23,143 nt of DNA from Chitinophagaceae bacterium (GTDB taxonomy: Bacteria; Bacteroidota; Bacteroidia; Chitinophagales; Chitinophagaceae): NCBI GenBank assembly GCA_003456175.1, contig DMPB01000017.1:3852-26994 (forward strand), in the 5' to 3' direction. Made by a program: the position numbers and the translations under genes. The notes under the pieces are model-generated. The model ran no database searches and was not told the DNA's origin. It saw only the letters and a list, made by a program, of their open reading frames with translations. Shown in pieces: positions 6,367-14,369 of this stretch (its first letter is position 1; each line of letters begins with the position of its first letter).

Positions 6367-8457
6367 TTATTTTTTGGTGGAAAGTTGCCATCTAATTCCT
6401 ACAAACCAGCGCCTAGCTTGTAACGGTGCGTAGTTGTAATTGGGGTCGAACGTGCCTCCGGCGGGGTTTAATTGTGCATTACCAAAAGTATTGTTTGGAT
6501 CTTTATCGAAGGGGTCGGCTGGTCTTATAATTGGGAACTGAGGTAAGAAATTAAAGATGTTTTTAACCCCAGTATACAACTGCCATTGTTGCCACTTTTT
6601 AGTTACTTGTAGGTTCCACAAGCTGTAGGCAGGACTACGTTCGGGGCGTGGGTCATTTTCAATAATAGGCAAGTACATTCTATCGGTATAGTTGGCTGTA
6701 ACATCGAATGTTGTTCGCCATGGTGCTATATCGTAAGATGCTGTTAACGTGCCCGTTAAAGGAGGTGTTTGTATAATGGCAAGGCGTTCAGTTTTACCCG
6801 TAAGGGCATTTTTTTCTTTTTGAAATGCTTCAACCCAAGTAATGCCAGCACTAATGCGTAGCGGCACTGCAAAACTGGTGGTGGTGTTCAAACTAAACCC
6901 TCTACTTACCGCGTTACCATTGAGATTGTTATAAATAACCTCGTTATCGTTAGTGAAGTAATCGGCGATGATTTTATTGGTAAAATGATTGTAAAAAAGG
7001 CTAACATCAATAGTTGTGTGTACCCCTCTTGTATGCAAATGGGTACTATAATTCATGTTGATATTAAAGCTTTTTTCGGGTGCTAAAGCTTCGGTAATTA
7101 CTACCCTTCGGGCACCGGTATAGGCTGCATGATCTTCACTAAATACATTTACTACACGAAAGCCGTTACCAACACCTAAACGTAATGTATGCCGATCGTT
7201 TAGCTTTAATTTATAATTGATTCGGGGAGCAGTGATGAATCCGTGAGCCGGATGATGATCTACACGTATGCCAGTTACCAGTTGTTGCTGCTTACCAAGG
7301 GTACTTTCGTTCTGCACAAACACGCCAGGCAACCATGTACGTTGTGGTTGATTCTGAGGTTGTGTAAGGCTTCCATTGGTTGTAATACCAGTGTTATCAT
7401 CGTACCAAGTATAGCGTAAGGTAGTACCGGCCAGTAATTGTTGGTTCCGATGCCATTGCTTATCCCAAAAGAGTTGTGCAAATGCAATATGCTGCGTAGC
7501 CACATAAGGTACATTACCATATACCGAGTTTTGCCCGTGGAAGTTATAACTCCACTGCAAGTTAATTTTCTCATTATTGATGGGCAACTGATACAAACCC
7601 AATAACTCTATCCGATTGGTATAAATGCTTTCGCCATACACCACATCGCCACCTCTGTATTTTGGCTGCCACTGTGTTTGTCCGCCCCAACGATCTTCAT
7701 ATACATAGCGAGCTACCAAGCTTGCGGCTCGCTGTTGTTGTCGCCCCCATGTTATTTTCTGAAAAACTGAGGTTCTATTTTGTAACGTAACATCGGTAAA
7801 GCCATCGTTATTAATATCCCAAATACGATTGAAATTAAAATGATTGAAACCTGTTAATACGTGAGTACGCTTGCCCCAACGGTAGGCTGCACTTATGTCG
7901 ATGTTATTTTCACCATAACTCGTACTACTAATATCAGTACTAAGTTGTGGTGCTTTGAGTGGACTCTTAGTAATAATATTAATTACGCCTGCTACGGCCT
8001 CGCTACCGTATAACGTACTAAATGGCCCCTTTACAATTTCTACACGTTCTATCATGCTGTTTGGGATGCCATTGTAACCATATACGGTACCTAATGCGCT
8101 AACAATAGGCATACCATCAATGGTTACCATTGTGTACGGCCCTTCTAAGCCATTCATGCGAATTTCGCCGGTATTGCAAACATTACAAGTTAACTGTGGC
8201 CTAACACCGTTCACCATTTCTAACGCTTGAAACAAACTTGTAGATGGATTTTTTTGAAAATAATTGGCCTGATACACTTCTACTGCTACCGGACTGGCAG
8301 CTAGCTTACCCGGCCGCATAGTGCCTGTTACCACTACTTGCTCTAAATGGGCACTATCCCAACGATAGGTAGAATCTTGTAATTGCTGTTGCGCCGATAC
8401 AGTTGTTGCGAGGCCGAAAAACAACACAATTCCAAAATTTTTGCAACATTGTTTCAT
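6367..8457 (-). CDS. TonB-dependent outer-membrane receptor (substrate unknown)
   Basis: A 696-residue TonB-dependent receptor for energised uptake across the outer membrane. It has a signal peptide (about 1-22), a TonB-box-like LEQVVVTGT (38-46), a plug domain (about 50-165) with the family motifs DGMPIVS and VEIVKGPFSTLYGSEAVAGVINIITK in two pieces, and a long beta-barrel ending in an aromatic-rich C-terminal strand (RRWFVGIRWQL). There is no N-terminal carboxypeptidase-like CNA_B domain and no SusD neighbour, so it is not a SusC-type glycan receptor. It is closer to the metal/siderophore/heme group. The plug carries a CNVCN motif (Cys91, Cys94). No linked transport gene indicates the ligand. 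It diverges from ksgA. Confidence 0.9.
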   Translation of the reverse strand: MKQCCKNFGIVLFFGLATTVSAQQQLQDSTYRWDSAHLEQVVVTGTMRPGKLAASPVAVEVYQANYFQKNPSTSLFQALEMVNGVRPQLTCNVCNTGEIRMNGLEGPYTMVTIDGMPIVSALGTVYGYNGIPNSMIERVEIVKGPFSTLYGSEAVAGVINIITKSPLKAPQLSTDISSTSYGENNIDISAAYRWGKRTHVLTGFNHFNFNRIWDINNDGFTDVTLQNRTSVFQKITWGRQQQRAASLVARYVYEDRWGGQTQWQPKYRGGDVVYGESIYTNRIELLGLYQLPINNEKINLQWSYNFHGQNSVYGNVPYVATQHIAFAQLFWDKQWHRNQQLLAGTTLRYTWYDDNTGITTNGSLTQPQNQPQRTWLPGVFVQNESTLGKQQQLVTGIRVDHHPAHGFITAPRINYKLKLNDRHTLRLGVGNGFRVVNVFSEDHAAYTGARRVVITEALAPEKSFNINMNYSTHLHTRGVHTTIDVSLFYNHFTNKIIADYFTNDNEVIYNNLNGNAVSRGFSLNTTTSFAVPLRISAGITWVEAFQKEKNALTGKTERLAIIQTPPLTGTLTASYDIAPWRTTFDVTANYTDRMYLPIIENDPRPERSPAYSLWNLQVTKKWQQWQLYTGVKNIFNFLPQFPIIRPADPFDKDPNNTFGNAQLNPAGGTFDPNYNYAPLQARRWFVGIRWQLSTKK

Positions 8458-8461
8458 TTTT

Positions 8462-8490
8462 CAAAAATACATTATCAATACAACAGCAAA
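8462..8490 (-). promoter_or_regulatory. Predicted Bacteroidota promoter for the TonB receptor
   Basis: On the minus strand, TTTG (8490-8487) and TATTTTTG (8469-8462) are separated by 17 bases, matching the -33/-7 consensus TTTG-N17-23-TAnnTTTG. The -7 box ends only 4 bases before the ATG at 8457, implying a transcript that starts at or next to the start codon. Confidence 0.45.
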
Positions 8491-8571
8491 AATATATTTT
8501 TAGGCGAGTCTAAAAATAAAATTATTATACCCAAAAAATATAACAACCGAACACTAAAAAATAGCATCCCT

Positions 8572-8585
8572 ATTTACCGTAAGGT
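8572..8585 (+). repeat. Dispersed repeat copy 5 (single arm)
   Basis: ATTTACCGTAAGGT lies in the divergent intergenic region, 20 bases before the ksgA start and just upstream of its putative -7 box. Confidence 0.75.
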
Positions 8586-8591
8586 GTACTG

Positions 8592-8599
8592 TATTTTTG
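8592..8599 (+). promoter_or_regulatory. Possible -7 promoter box for ksgA
   Basis: TATTTTTG fits TAnnTTTG exactly and ends 6 bases before the ATG at 8606. No clear -33 TTG is present; that position is occupied by the repeat arm at 8572-8585. This would give a leaderless or nearly leaderless message. Confidence 0.35.
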
Positions 8600-8605
8600 C
8601 CCCAC

Positions 8606-9391
8606 ATGCAATACACACTCAAAAAGCAACTAGGGCAGCATTTTTTAAAAGATGAGCAACTGTGCCAGCAAATTGTGGCAGCTACTAAAACTGCTATGCA
8701 AGAACATCAGTTACAGCAGTTGGTAGAGGTAGGGCCGGGTGCAGGTGCCATTACAAAATACCTCCATCGGTTAGAAGGCATCAATTTTAAGGCCATTGAG
8801 TTAGATGCTGAGAAGGTGGCTTACTTACAACACACGTACCCTGTGTTAAACGACAAACTAATTCATGAAAGCATTTTAGATACTGCTCCACCCTTTGAAG
8901 GAGCCTTTGCGGTAGTTGGCAACTTTCCTTACAATATTTCGAGTCAAATTTTGTTTCGCATGCTCGATTGGCGAAACCAAGTACCCACAATTGTAGGTAT
9001 GTTTCAAAAAGAGGTAGCACAACGTGTGGCAGCTTCGGCCGGTAGCAAAGTATATGGCGTAATTAGCGTGTTGCTGCAAGCTTACTTTGACATCACCTAT
9101 TTGTTCGACGTACCACCACAAGCGTTTAATCCGCCTCCTAAGGTAATGAGTGGCGTTATTGTGTTACATCGAAAAGCAGCGGTGCCTCATTTTTATAGCG
9201 ACAAAGCATTCAACACCTTAGTAAAAATGGCTTTTAACCAGCGTCGTAAAACTTTACGCAATGCTACACGTAGTCTTTTCGCACCAGAAGTATTAGCGCA
9301 GCCCATTTTTGAAAAGCGAGCAGAGCAGTTAACGGTTGCCGATTTTGCCGATCTTACCCATCACATGTTGTTGGCCAAGGCCAACAAGTAA
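8606..9391 (+). CDS. rsmA: 16S rRNA (adenine(1518)-N6/adenine(1519)-N6)-dimethyltransferase
   Basis: KsgA/RsmA dimethylates two adjacent adenines in the 3' terminal helix of 16S rRNA during small-subunit assembly, using SAM. Seen in sequence: LGQHFL near the N-terminus, SAM motif I VEVGPGAGAIT, an acidic residue in AIELD, the catalytic NFPYNISS motif (N-x-P-Y), a PPQAFNPPPKVMSGV stretch, and the C-terminal FNQRRKTLRN typical of the family. The length of 261 residues is normal. I chose the ATG at 8606 (MQYTLKKQLGQHFL) over an upstream TTG at 8597 because it matches the usual N-terminus. It diverges from the TonB receptor. Confidence 0.95.
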   Translation: MQYTLKKQLGQHFLKDEQLCQQIVAATKTAMQEHQLQQLVEVGPGAGAITKYLHRLEGINFKAIELDAEKVAYLQHTYPVLNDKLIHESILDTAPPFEGAFAVVGNFPYNISSQILFRMLDWRNQVPTIVGMFQKEVAQRVAASAGSKVYGVISVLLQAYFDITYLFDVPPQAFNPPPKVMSGVIVLHRKAAVPHFYSDKAFNTLVKMAFNQRRKTLRNATRSLFAPEVLAQPIFEKRAEQLTVADFADLTHHMLLAKANK

Positions 9392-9469
9392 ATATGTATT
9401 TATAGTGAACTTAGTGCAGGTGGCAGCTTCGTTGCGTCGCACACTTGTACCTATTAACGTTACTCAGCT

Positions 9470-10396
9470 ATGTTAAAAAAAGTAATTATTACCGCACCTG
9501 TACACGAATGGCTGCCGCAACACCTACATTCAAAAGGCTACGAAATTGTATATCAACCTGCTATCACTTATAATGAGTTACTAGCAATAATTGGTGATGC
9601 TTGCGGACTTATTGTAACCACGCGGCTTACCATTGACCAACCTATGATTGATGCTGCTAATAACCTACAATGGATTGGCCGATTAGGTAGTGGTATGGAA
9701 CTCATTGATGTTAGTTATGCCCATAGTAAAGGCATACGATGCGAAAGCAGTCCTGAAGGCAATCGTAATGCAGTTGCCGAACATGCATTGGGTATGCTAC
9801 TTGGGCTTATGCGAAACATTCCAAAAAGTTTTGCTGAAGTGCAACAGCAGCAATGGCTACGTAACGAAAACAGAGGCATAGAACTAAGCGGTAAAACAGT
9901 TGGTATTATTGGTTATGGAAATACAGGAAGTGCTTTTGCCAAATTACTACAGCCCTTCGGCGTTACTGTATTAGCCCACGACCTTTACAAAAGCGATTTT
10001 GCCAACAGTTACATCCGCGAAAGTGCATTAGCACAAATAGCACGTTATGCCGATGTGGTAAGCTTGCACCTACCCTTAACACCTAACACAAAGCACTATG
10101 CCAACGAAGCTTTTTTTAACAGCTTAGAACGTTGCCCTTATTTCATTAGTACTTGTCGTGGTAAGGTTACTGATACAGCAGCCTTAATACACGCCTTACG
10201 GCAAAAGCAAATTGCTGGTGCAGCATTAGATGTACTTGAGAATGAAAAACTTACCACCTATACTCCTTTAGAAACAGAGCAATTACAATGGTTAAGTACA
10301 CAAACGAATGTAATAATTACACCACATATTGCAGGCTACACCCATGAAGCTTATTTATTGATGGCGCAAGTAGTAGTAGAGAAGTTAGGGTTATAA
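9470..10396 (+). CDS. D-isomer-specific 2-hydroxyacid dehydrogenase (NAD-dependent, SerA-like)
   Basis: A 308-residue cytoplasmic oxidoreductase of the D-2-hydroxyacid dehydrogenase family, reducing 2-keto acids or oxidising 2-hydroxy acids. The Rossmann motif [13 protein letters not shown] begins at residue 148. Asp171 at the end of the second strand suggests NAD preference. The catalytic triad is in place: Arg230 (in STCRGKV), Glu257 (in LDVLENEK) and His286 (in TPHIAGYT). It lacks the C-terminal ACT domain of long SerA proteins and ends right after the catalytic helix. Phosphoglycerate, glyoxylate or another acid could be the substrate. No other serine-pathway gene is nearby. Confidence 0.88.
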   Translation: MLKKVIITAPVHEWLPQHLHSKGYEIVYQPAITYNELLAIIGDACGLIVTTRLTIDQPMIDAANNLQWIGRLGSGMELIDVSYAHSKGIRCESSPEGNRNAVAEHALGMLLGLMRNIPKSFAEVQQQQWLRNENRGIELSGKTVGIIGYGNTGSAFAKLLQPFGVTVLAHDLYKSDFANSYIRESALAQIARYADVVSLHLPLTPNTKHYANEAFFNSLERCPYFISTCRGKVTDTAALIHALRQKQIAGAALDVLENEKLTTYTPLETEQLQWLSTQTNVIITPHIAGYTHEAYLLMAQVVVEKLGL

Positions 10397-10401
10397 AGTA
10401 A

Positions 10402-10409
10402 TATATTTG
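10402..10409 (+). promoter_or_regulatory. Possible -7 promoter box for the WYL regulator
   Basis: TATATTTG fits TAnnTTTG exactly and lies 16 bases upstream of the ATG at 10426. No good -33 TTG is visible, so the call rests on the -7 box and its position. Confidence 0.35.
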
Positions 10410-10425
10410 TTTTGATTTATTACTT

Positions 10426-11442
10426 ATGGCAGACGCACTTGAAAGATTGTTAGGATTATACAACAGATTGAGAAGAGGACCTCTCACCATTGAAACAGCA
10501 GCACTTTGGGCACAAAATAATGGGCTCAACATCAGTAAAAGGCAACTTTACCGTGATCTTTCTAAATTAGCATCGCTACATCTTTCTAACCATGAACATA
10601 TCATTGAAGATATTGGAGAAAAAGGTATAAAAATATGGCGATTAGCAACAACAGATGCAGACAGTACCAAGCTAACGCAACGTGATTTACACAGCTTTTA
10701 TTTGATGAAAGCTTTTATACCAACCTGTGTTTATGAAAATCGTAAAAAATTTTTTGAAAAACTAGAAAAGTGGTTCTATAAGAGTGTACATAAAAGTAAT
10801 TTTCAAATTATACCAGAAATTAATGACCGTACCTTAGCAATCAAAGATTATTGGAATTGGAATACAACTGCTTCTGAAGATGCGTTATTAGATGAACTGA
10901 TTTGGGCCATTGAACAGCGCAAGAAAATTCGCATAACATACCTAAAGGTGAACAACTATACAACTTTCAAGCATCAACTGTTTGTAAATGAATGGCTCAT
11001 ACCTATGCAAGTACTCTTTTGCACAGGTAAAATATACCTGGCTTGTGTAACCGAAAAGGAACAAAAATTAATCTGCTACACGCTACATAAGGAACTACAA
11101 GTGGAAATTGGTAGCGAACGCTATAAACATGCTGATTATACAGTTAAGTACAACCAACAATTAATCTCGCAGTTCGGGCTTGGAGCTAGCCTTGATGATG
11201 GTACTATACACAATATTGAATTAAGAGTTATAACCCCTTACGCCCAAGATATTATGGAGTACATGCAGCTCCATTCTAGTCAACGCTGGGAAAGAGAAAA
11301 CAAGGAATGGTATCGCTTGCACTTAACATGTGAAATCAACCACCAATTATTATTCTGGATATGTGGTGGTGCAGACTCGGTAGAAGTAATACAACCTAAA
11401 ATATTGAAAGAACTAGTACAAAAAGGCGGGGTAAATAGATAG
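10426..11442 (+). CDS. WYL-domain transcriptional regulator
   Basis: A 338-residue regulator. The N-terminal winged helix-turn-helix (about 1-60) includes ISKRQLYRDLSKL as a plausible recognition helix. A WYL-type ligand-sensing domain follows at about 150-235 and a WCX-like C-terminal domain after that. In the WYL core the usual Trp-Tyr-Leu is Ile-Tyr-Leu (GKIYLAC), a common kind of substitution. WYL proteins sense small molecules, nucleotides or nucleic acids and control DNA repair, metabolism or phage defence. The gene has its own possible -7 box, so it need not be cotranscribed with the dehydrogenase 29 bases upstream. It faces the AT-rich minus-strand block with only about 30 bases between them. 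Target unknown. Confidence 0.8.
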   Translation: MADALERLLGLYNRLRRGPLTIETAALWAQNNGLNISKRQLYRDLSKLASLHLSNHEHIIEDIGEKGIKIWRLATTDADSTKLTQRDLHSFYLMKAFIPTCVYENRKKFFEKLEKWFYKSVHKSNFQIIPEINDRTLAIKDYWNWNTTASEDALLDELIWAIEQRKKIRITYLKVNNYTTFKHQLFVNEWLIPMQVLFCTGKIYLACVTEKEQKLICYTLHKELQVEIGSERYKHADYTVKYNQQLISQFGLGASLDDGTIHNIELRVITPYAQDIMEYMQLHSSQRWERENKEWYRLHLTCEINHQLLFWICGGADSVEVIQPKILKELVQKGGVNR

Positions 11443-11473
11443 GCAACCCTGAATAGTCAGAAATTACCACTTA

Positions 11474-12175
11474 CTATTCGCCACAATAAAACACATACTC
11501 GAATTTGATTTTTTTTGTTGTCGGTATCATCTTATAGCGACAACGATAACACGGCTCTATTAACCAAACTGCAGATCCCATATTACCAGTGTATCCTTCA
11601 TCTTTAGGGTAATAATTTGCCTTCAACGATTTTAACTGCTTCTGAATATCAGCTACTGATGCACCCTCAACATAATACTCAATTTTAGCTACTGTTTTGT
11701 AATTACTGTTATAGTGAATTTTAGTACCAGTAATTAGTCTTTCAATAATGTATTTACCGTTGTTCTCCTTATCTTCTGATATTTTATAACCTTTAGGCTT
11801 GTTTTTTATTATTTCTTCGTACAAAGAGGCAAATTCATTACTAAATAATGCAACAGGATCTAATACCTTATTTTGGTAACTTTTTAGCCAATCTAAATAT
11901 TTATTAATTAAATATATCTTTTTAAACAAAGCACTTTTAATCGGACTTCTTTTGTTGGTAGCCTTATCAACCCAATAACCGTCTTCTTGTCCATTGAACT
12001 CTGGAAATTTACTACTTATATTTTTTAATTTATCTTTATTTGAAAGTAAATTATCATAAACAAATACATCATAAAATGAGCCAATAAATTCTCCAGTAGC
12101 AAAACGTGGAGATCGGAAATCTGCTGATGTTAAGATAATCAATTCTTCTTCAGCATCCCCATCTATATTCTTCAT
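11474..12175 (-). CDS. Unrecognised protein, probably the C-terminal part of a frameshifted exported protein
   Basis: From the ATG at 12175 (a TTG at 12178 is also possible) this frame gives about 233 residues with no signal peptide and no family that I recognise. It opens with NIDGDAEEELIILTS, an acidic Asp-Gly-Asp stretch of the kind usually found inside FG-GAP/VCBS-like proteins, not at the start. The C-terminal half contains CYRC and ends YVFYCGE. Its ATG overlaps the stop of the upstream frame by one base. Reading it in the other frame across an A6 run at 12190-12195 joins the two into one smooth protein of about 340 residues. Either the gene is broken here, the assembly lost one base, or these are two coupled genes. 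Confidence 0.5.
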   Translation of the reverse strand: MKNIDGDAEEELIILTSADFRSPRFATGEFIGSFYDVFVYDNLLSNKDKLKNISSKFPEFNGQEDGYWVDKATNKRSPIKSALFKKIYLINKYLDWLKSYQNKVLDPVALFSNEFASLYEEIIKNKPKGYKISEDKENNGKYIIERLITGTKIHYNSNYKTVAKIEYYVEGASVADIQKQLKSLKANYYPKDEGYTGNMGSAVWLIEPCYRCRYKMIPTTKKIKFEYVFYCGE

Positions 12176-12495
12176 CAAAATAGATTCGATTTTTTAAGAG
12201 TTTCCCCACCAGGTGTGAAAATGGTATCAACTATATTTTTTTTATACTCACTATTAGAAACGGGCATTAAAATACATACAATATAGTCTCCCGCACCGTC
12301 AGCTCTAACACCGTAAATGATTGGATTCTGAGATTGATTTGAAACTCTTCCAAACTTTAATATGTCTACCTCACTTAATTTCTGGGTTCGTTTTACAAAT
12401 TGCTCAGCACTTTCGCCACTATTAATTTTAAAAGTTTGCGACTTAACGTATATCATTAAGATTGAAAAGAATAAAAGTAGTAATGTTTTTTTCAT
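12175..12495 (-). CDS. Small exported protein, probably the N-terminal part of a frameshifted gene
   Basis: 106 residues with a clear signal peptide (about residues 1-19, cleavage near VKSQ). The mature part contains GESAEQFVKRTQKLSEVDILKF in two helices and a beta-rich piece with VRADGAGDYIVCI. No family recognised. It ends abruptly at LKKSNLF just after an A6 run; one additional A would continue it as LKKIESILMKNIDGD into the next frame. It is therefore likely the front of a single approximately 340-residue exported protein and not an independent small gene. Adjacent genes on the same strand also encode exported or anchored proteins. Confidence 0.55.
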   Translation of the reverse strand: MKKTLLLLFFSILMIYVKSQTFKINSGESAEQFVKRTQKLSEVDILKFGRVSNQSQNPIIYGVRADGAGDYIVCILMPVSNSEYKKNIVDTIFTPGGETLKKSNLF

Positions 12496-12639
12496 TTTAA
12501 CTTATTCAGTTTTATGCGTAGAAAATATATTTCTCAATTACATCTATATTCAGTTATACACTATATAAAACATAATCACTCTAATTGGTCTCTACATTAA
12601 TCAATAAAAATCTATTATTATTTTATACTTCTCAAGAAC

Positions 12640-13026
12640 TTATTCTCTCTTTGCTGGGTCATCCCAAACGAAGATATTTCCACTTCCGTCAACAACACAC
12701 CATTCACCGTCAACTTTCTTGTATTCTAACTTGTATGGTGGTTGCCCATCACTGAAATTAGAATTGATGGTACTACCGTCAATACTGAATATACCTGTTC
12801 TATGTATATGTCCAACAGGAGAACCATGGTCATAAAAGATTTGATTATAATTAAGAAAATTATCACTCTTACCATAAGTGTTACCAAAAGAGTATGCTAT
12901 CGATGCATCCTTAGACATCCATGTTTTCCCTATTGGGCTGTTTGAATCTCCACTTTTAACAATAAAAAATAGAATAATGGCAACCGCCCACCACCACTTT
13001 TTTAGATTTTCTTTAAAACTGTGCAT
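12640..13026 (-). CDS. Small membrane-anchored hypothetical protein
   Basis: 128 residues from the ATG at 13026. A longer start at 13047 is a TTG and less likely. A short basic N-terminus is followed by one hydrophobic segment (WWWAVAIILFFIV, about residues 11-23), then a polar, beta-rich domain with Gly, Asn and Asp (GNTYGKSDNF, SIDGSTINSNF, VDGEWCVVDGSGNIF). The topology suggests a signal anchor with the domain outside the cytoplasm. No family recognised. It lies between two intergenic stretches in the AT-rich block and is not obviously cotranscribed with its neighbours. Confidence 0.55.
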   Translation of the reverse strand: MHSFKENLKKWWWAVAIILFFIVKSGDSNSPIGKTWMSKDASIAYSFGNTYGKSDNFLNYNQIFYDHGSPVGHIHRTGIFSIDGSTINSNFSDGQPPYKLEYKKVDGEWCVVDGSGNIFVWDDPAKRE

Positions 13027-13047
13027 ATACTTCTGGTTTAGTAGCAA

Positions 13048-13425
13048 TATTCTTAAAATGTAGTTTGATTGCTATGGCCATTCTATTGCAAATAACTTAT
13101 TGGTTTAATACTTGTATCAAGCTCCGTATCTTTAATTTCTACAACGTCAGATCAATTTAATGTATAGCAATATCGTCATTACTTGATCCATCAACATCTT
13201 ACCGAAGCTGAGAATAGGTGACAATTACTTTCTGAGTTTTATGTCAGATATTTACAGTTGTATCTTTCAGCCTGTTACAAAAGCTCAACGTAGATTTGTT
13301 GTTCGACTTTAGAGGAACTGAAGAATGGTAATCCGACTTGCTGGGACAAAAGTTGATTTTTCTCTATTGCCCGAACTTCAAGCCACAGATACCTCATTAT
13401 TCTATGCTGGTATTGTACTTCGTGT
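13048..13425. other. Gene-free stretch, possibly decayed coding DNA
   Basis: About 380 bases with no intact gene. On the + strand two short frames, 13241-13312 (MSDIYSCIFQPVTKAQ...) and 13331-13441 (...RLAGTKVDFSLLPELQ...), lie close together. The stretch looks less AT-rich than its neighbours. This could be a remnant of a lost gene, but nothing in it is recognisable. No terminator-like hairpin was seen after the 13426 gene. Confidence 0.3.
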
Positions 13426-14364
13426 CTATCGAATTATGTAATTATAAACTACTTTAGGTCTATTTTTATAATAGGTTATTGCTACGTCCTTAATTGCATT
13501 GATTCGCATTTTTTCCAAAGCGACTTGGTCATTATAAATCTTCATTTGCAAGGCAAGTTGTCTTTTTTGCTCTGCATCAATTTTGCTTTCAATCTTTTTT
13601 ATTATGGCTTGAGCATCTTTAAAACAAGTAGATGATGGATCTATTAGCTTTAAGGTTTCTAATGCTTGTGAATAATCATTATTTGTTACACTTATGTTTA
13701 CATCGTGTAACAGAGCCTTACATTTTTGATTTTGGTAAGATTTATAAACCTCAACTGATTTATCCTGTACTTTAGTATAACAAGAAACTTCTTCTGGCAC
13801 TGACATTAATAGTCCTAATGCTTGTTCAAAGTCTTGTTTTTTTACAAGACTTTCTGACTTTGCAATTATGTCCGAGCATTTGCTCTCATAATATTTAATA
13901 ATCTTGCTTTTGCCTGTTTCTACAAATGTTTTAAAGTCATTGTCGTTTATGTCAATTTTCGATATAGCATTTGTAATTGCAGTTAATTTGCTACTTCCAC
14001 TACCACTTATTGTCTTACTTATAGATGAAAAAAGAACATTATTTTCAACTTGCTTTATAAAAAGGCTTAATTCACTTTTAATAACGATTATGTTTTGCAT
14101 ACCACCTTCTACAACATTGTTTTCATAAATAGCAAATTGGGGATAAATCACGAAGCTATTATTATTACCACTTACACCAATACCTGAATTAGTAACTATT
14201 TGCATAATTTTTGTTTCCAGTTTTGATAGTTGAGATGCTTCTAATCCATCTACATTTTCTGGCATAATAACAGACAATGAAATTTTACCAATTTCCGATA
14301 TAGATTGGGCTTTTACAAATTGACAAACTACACAAATTGTAATAACTAAAAATATTTTTTTCAT
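13426..14364 (-). CDS. Exported protein with CsgG-like N-terminal half and duplicated Cys-bearing helical repeat
   Basis: 312 residues, last gene of the five-gene set. It has a signal peptide (about 1-19, ending VKAQ). Residues 25-150 look like a divergent CsgG/TolB-N-type alpha/beta domain: an IGKISLSVIMPE strand, a helix LSKLETKIMQIV, then strands. Residues 163-265 contain two helical repeats with a 52-residue period, each with Cys at its first and 33rd position (Cys163/Cys195 and Cys215/Cys247) and a DF/DY-x-QAL core (QDFEQALGLL, NDYSQALETL). This suggests TPR-like hairpins held by disulfides outside the cytoplasm. A basic helical tail follows. The start lies 5 bases from the stop of the previous gene. 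Specific function unknown. Confidence 0.65.
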   Translation of the reverse strand: MKKIFLVITICVVCQFVKAQSISEIGKISLSVIMPENVDGLEASQLSKLETKIMQIVTNSGIGVSGNNNSFVIYPQFAIYENNVVEGGMQNIIVIKSELSLFIKQVENNVLFSSISKTISGSGSSKLTAITNAISKIDINDNDFKTFVETGKSKIIKYYESKCSDIIAKSESLVKKQDFEQALGLLMSVPEEVSCYTKVQDKSVEVYKSYQNQKCKALLHDVNISVTNNDYSQALETLKLIDPSSTCFKDAQAIIKKIESKIDAEQKRQLALQMKIYNDQVALEKMRINAIKDVAITYYKNRPKVVYNYIIR

Positions 14365-14369
14365 TATTT

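Noticed and set aside
7275..7574. Minus-strand frame of 99 residues inside the TonB receptor
   Set aside because: It overlaps the receptor in another frame, has no recognisable features, and the receptor frame is well supported.
10193..10206. Further repeat copy inside the dehydrogenase gene (GCCTTACGGCAAAA)
   Set aside because: It matches 13 of 14 bases, but the codons encode the normal family residues (ALRQK) with no insertion. Treated as coincidence.
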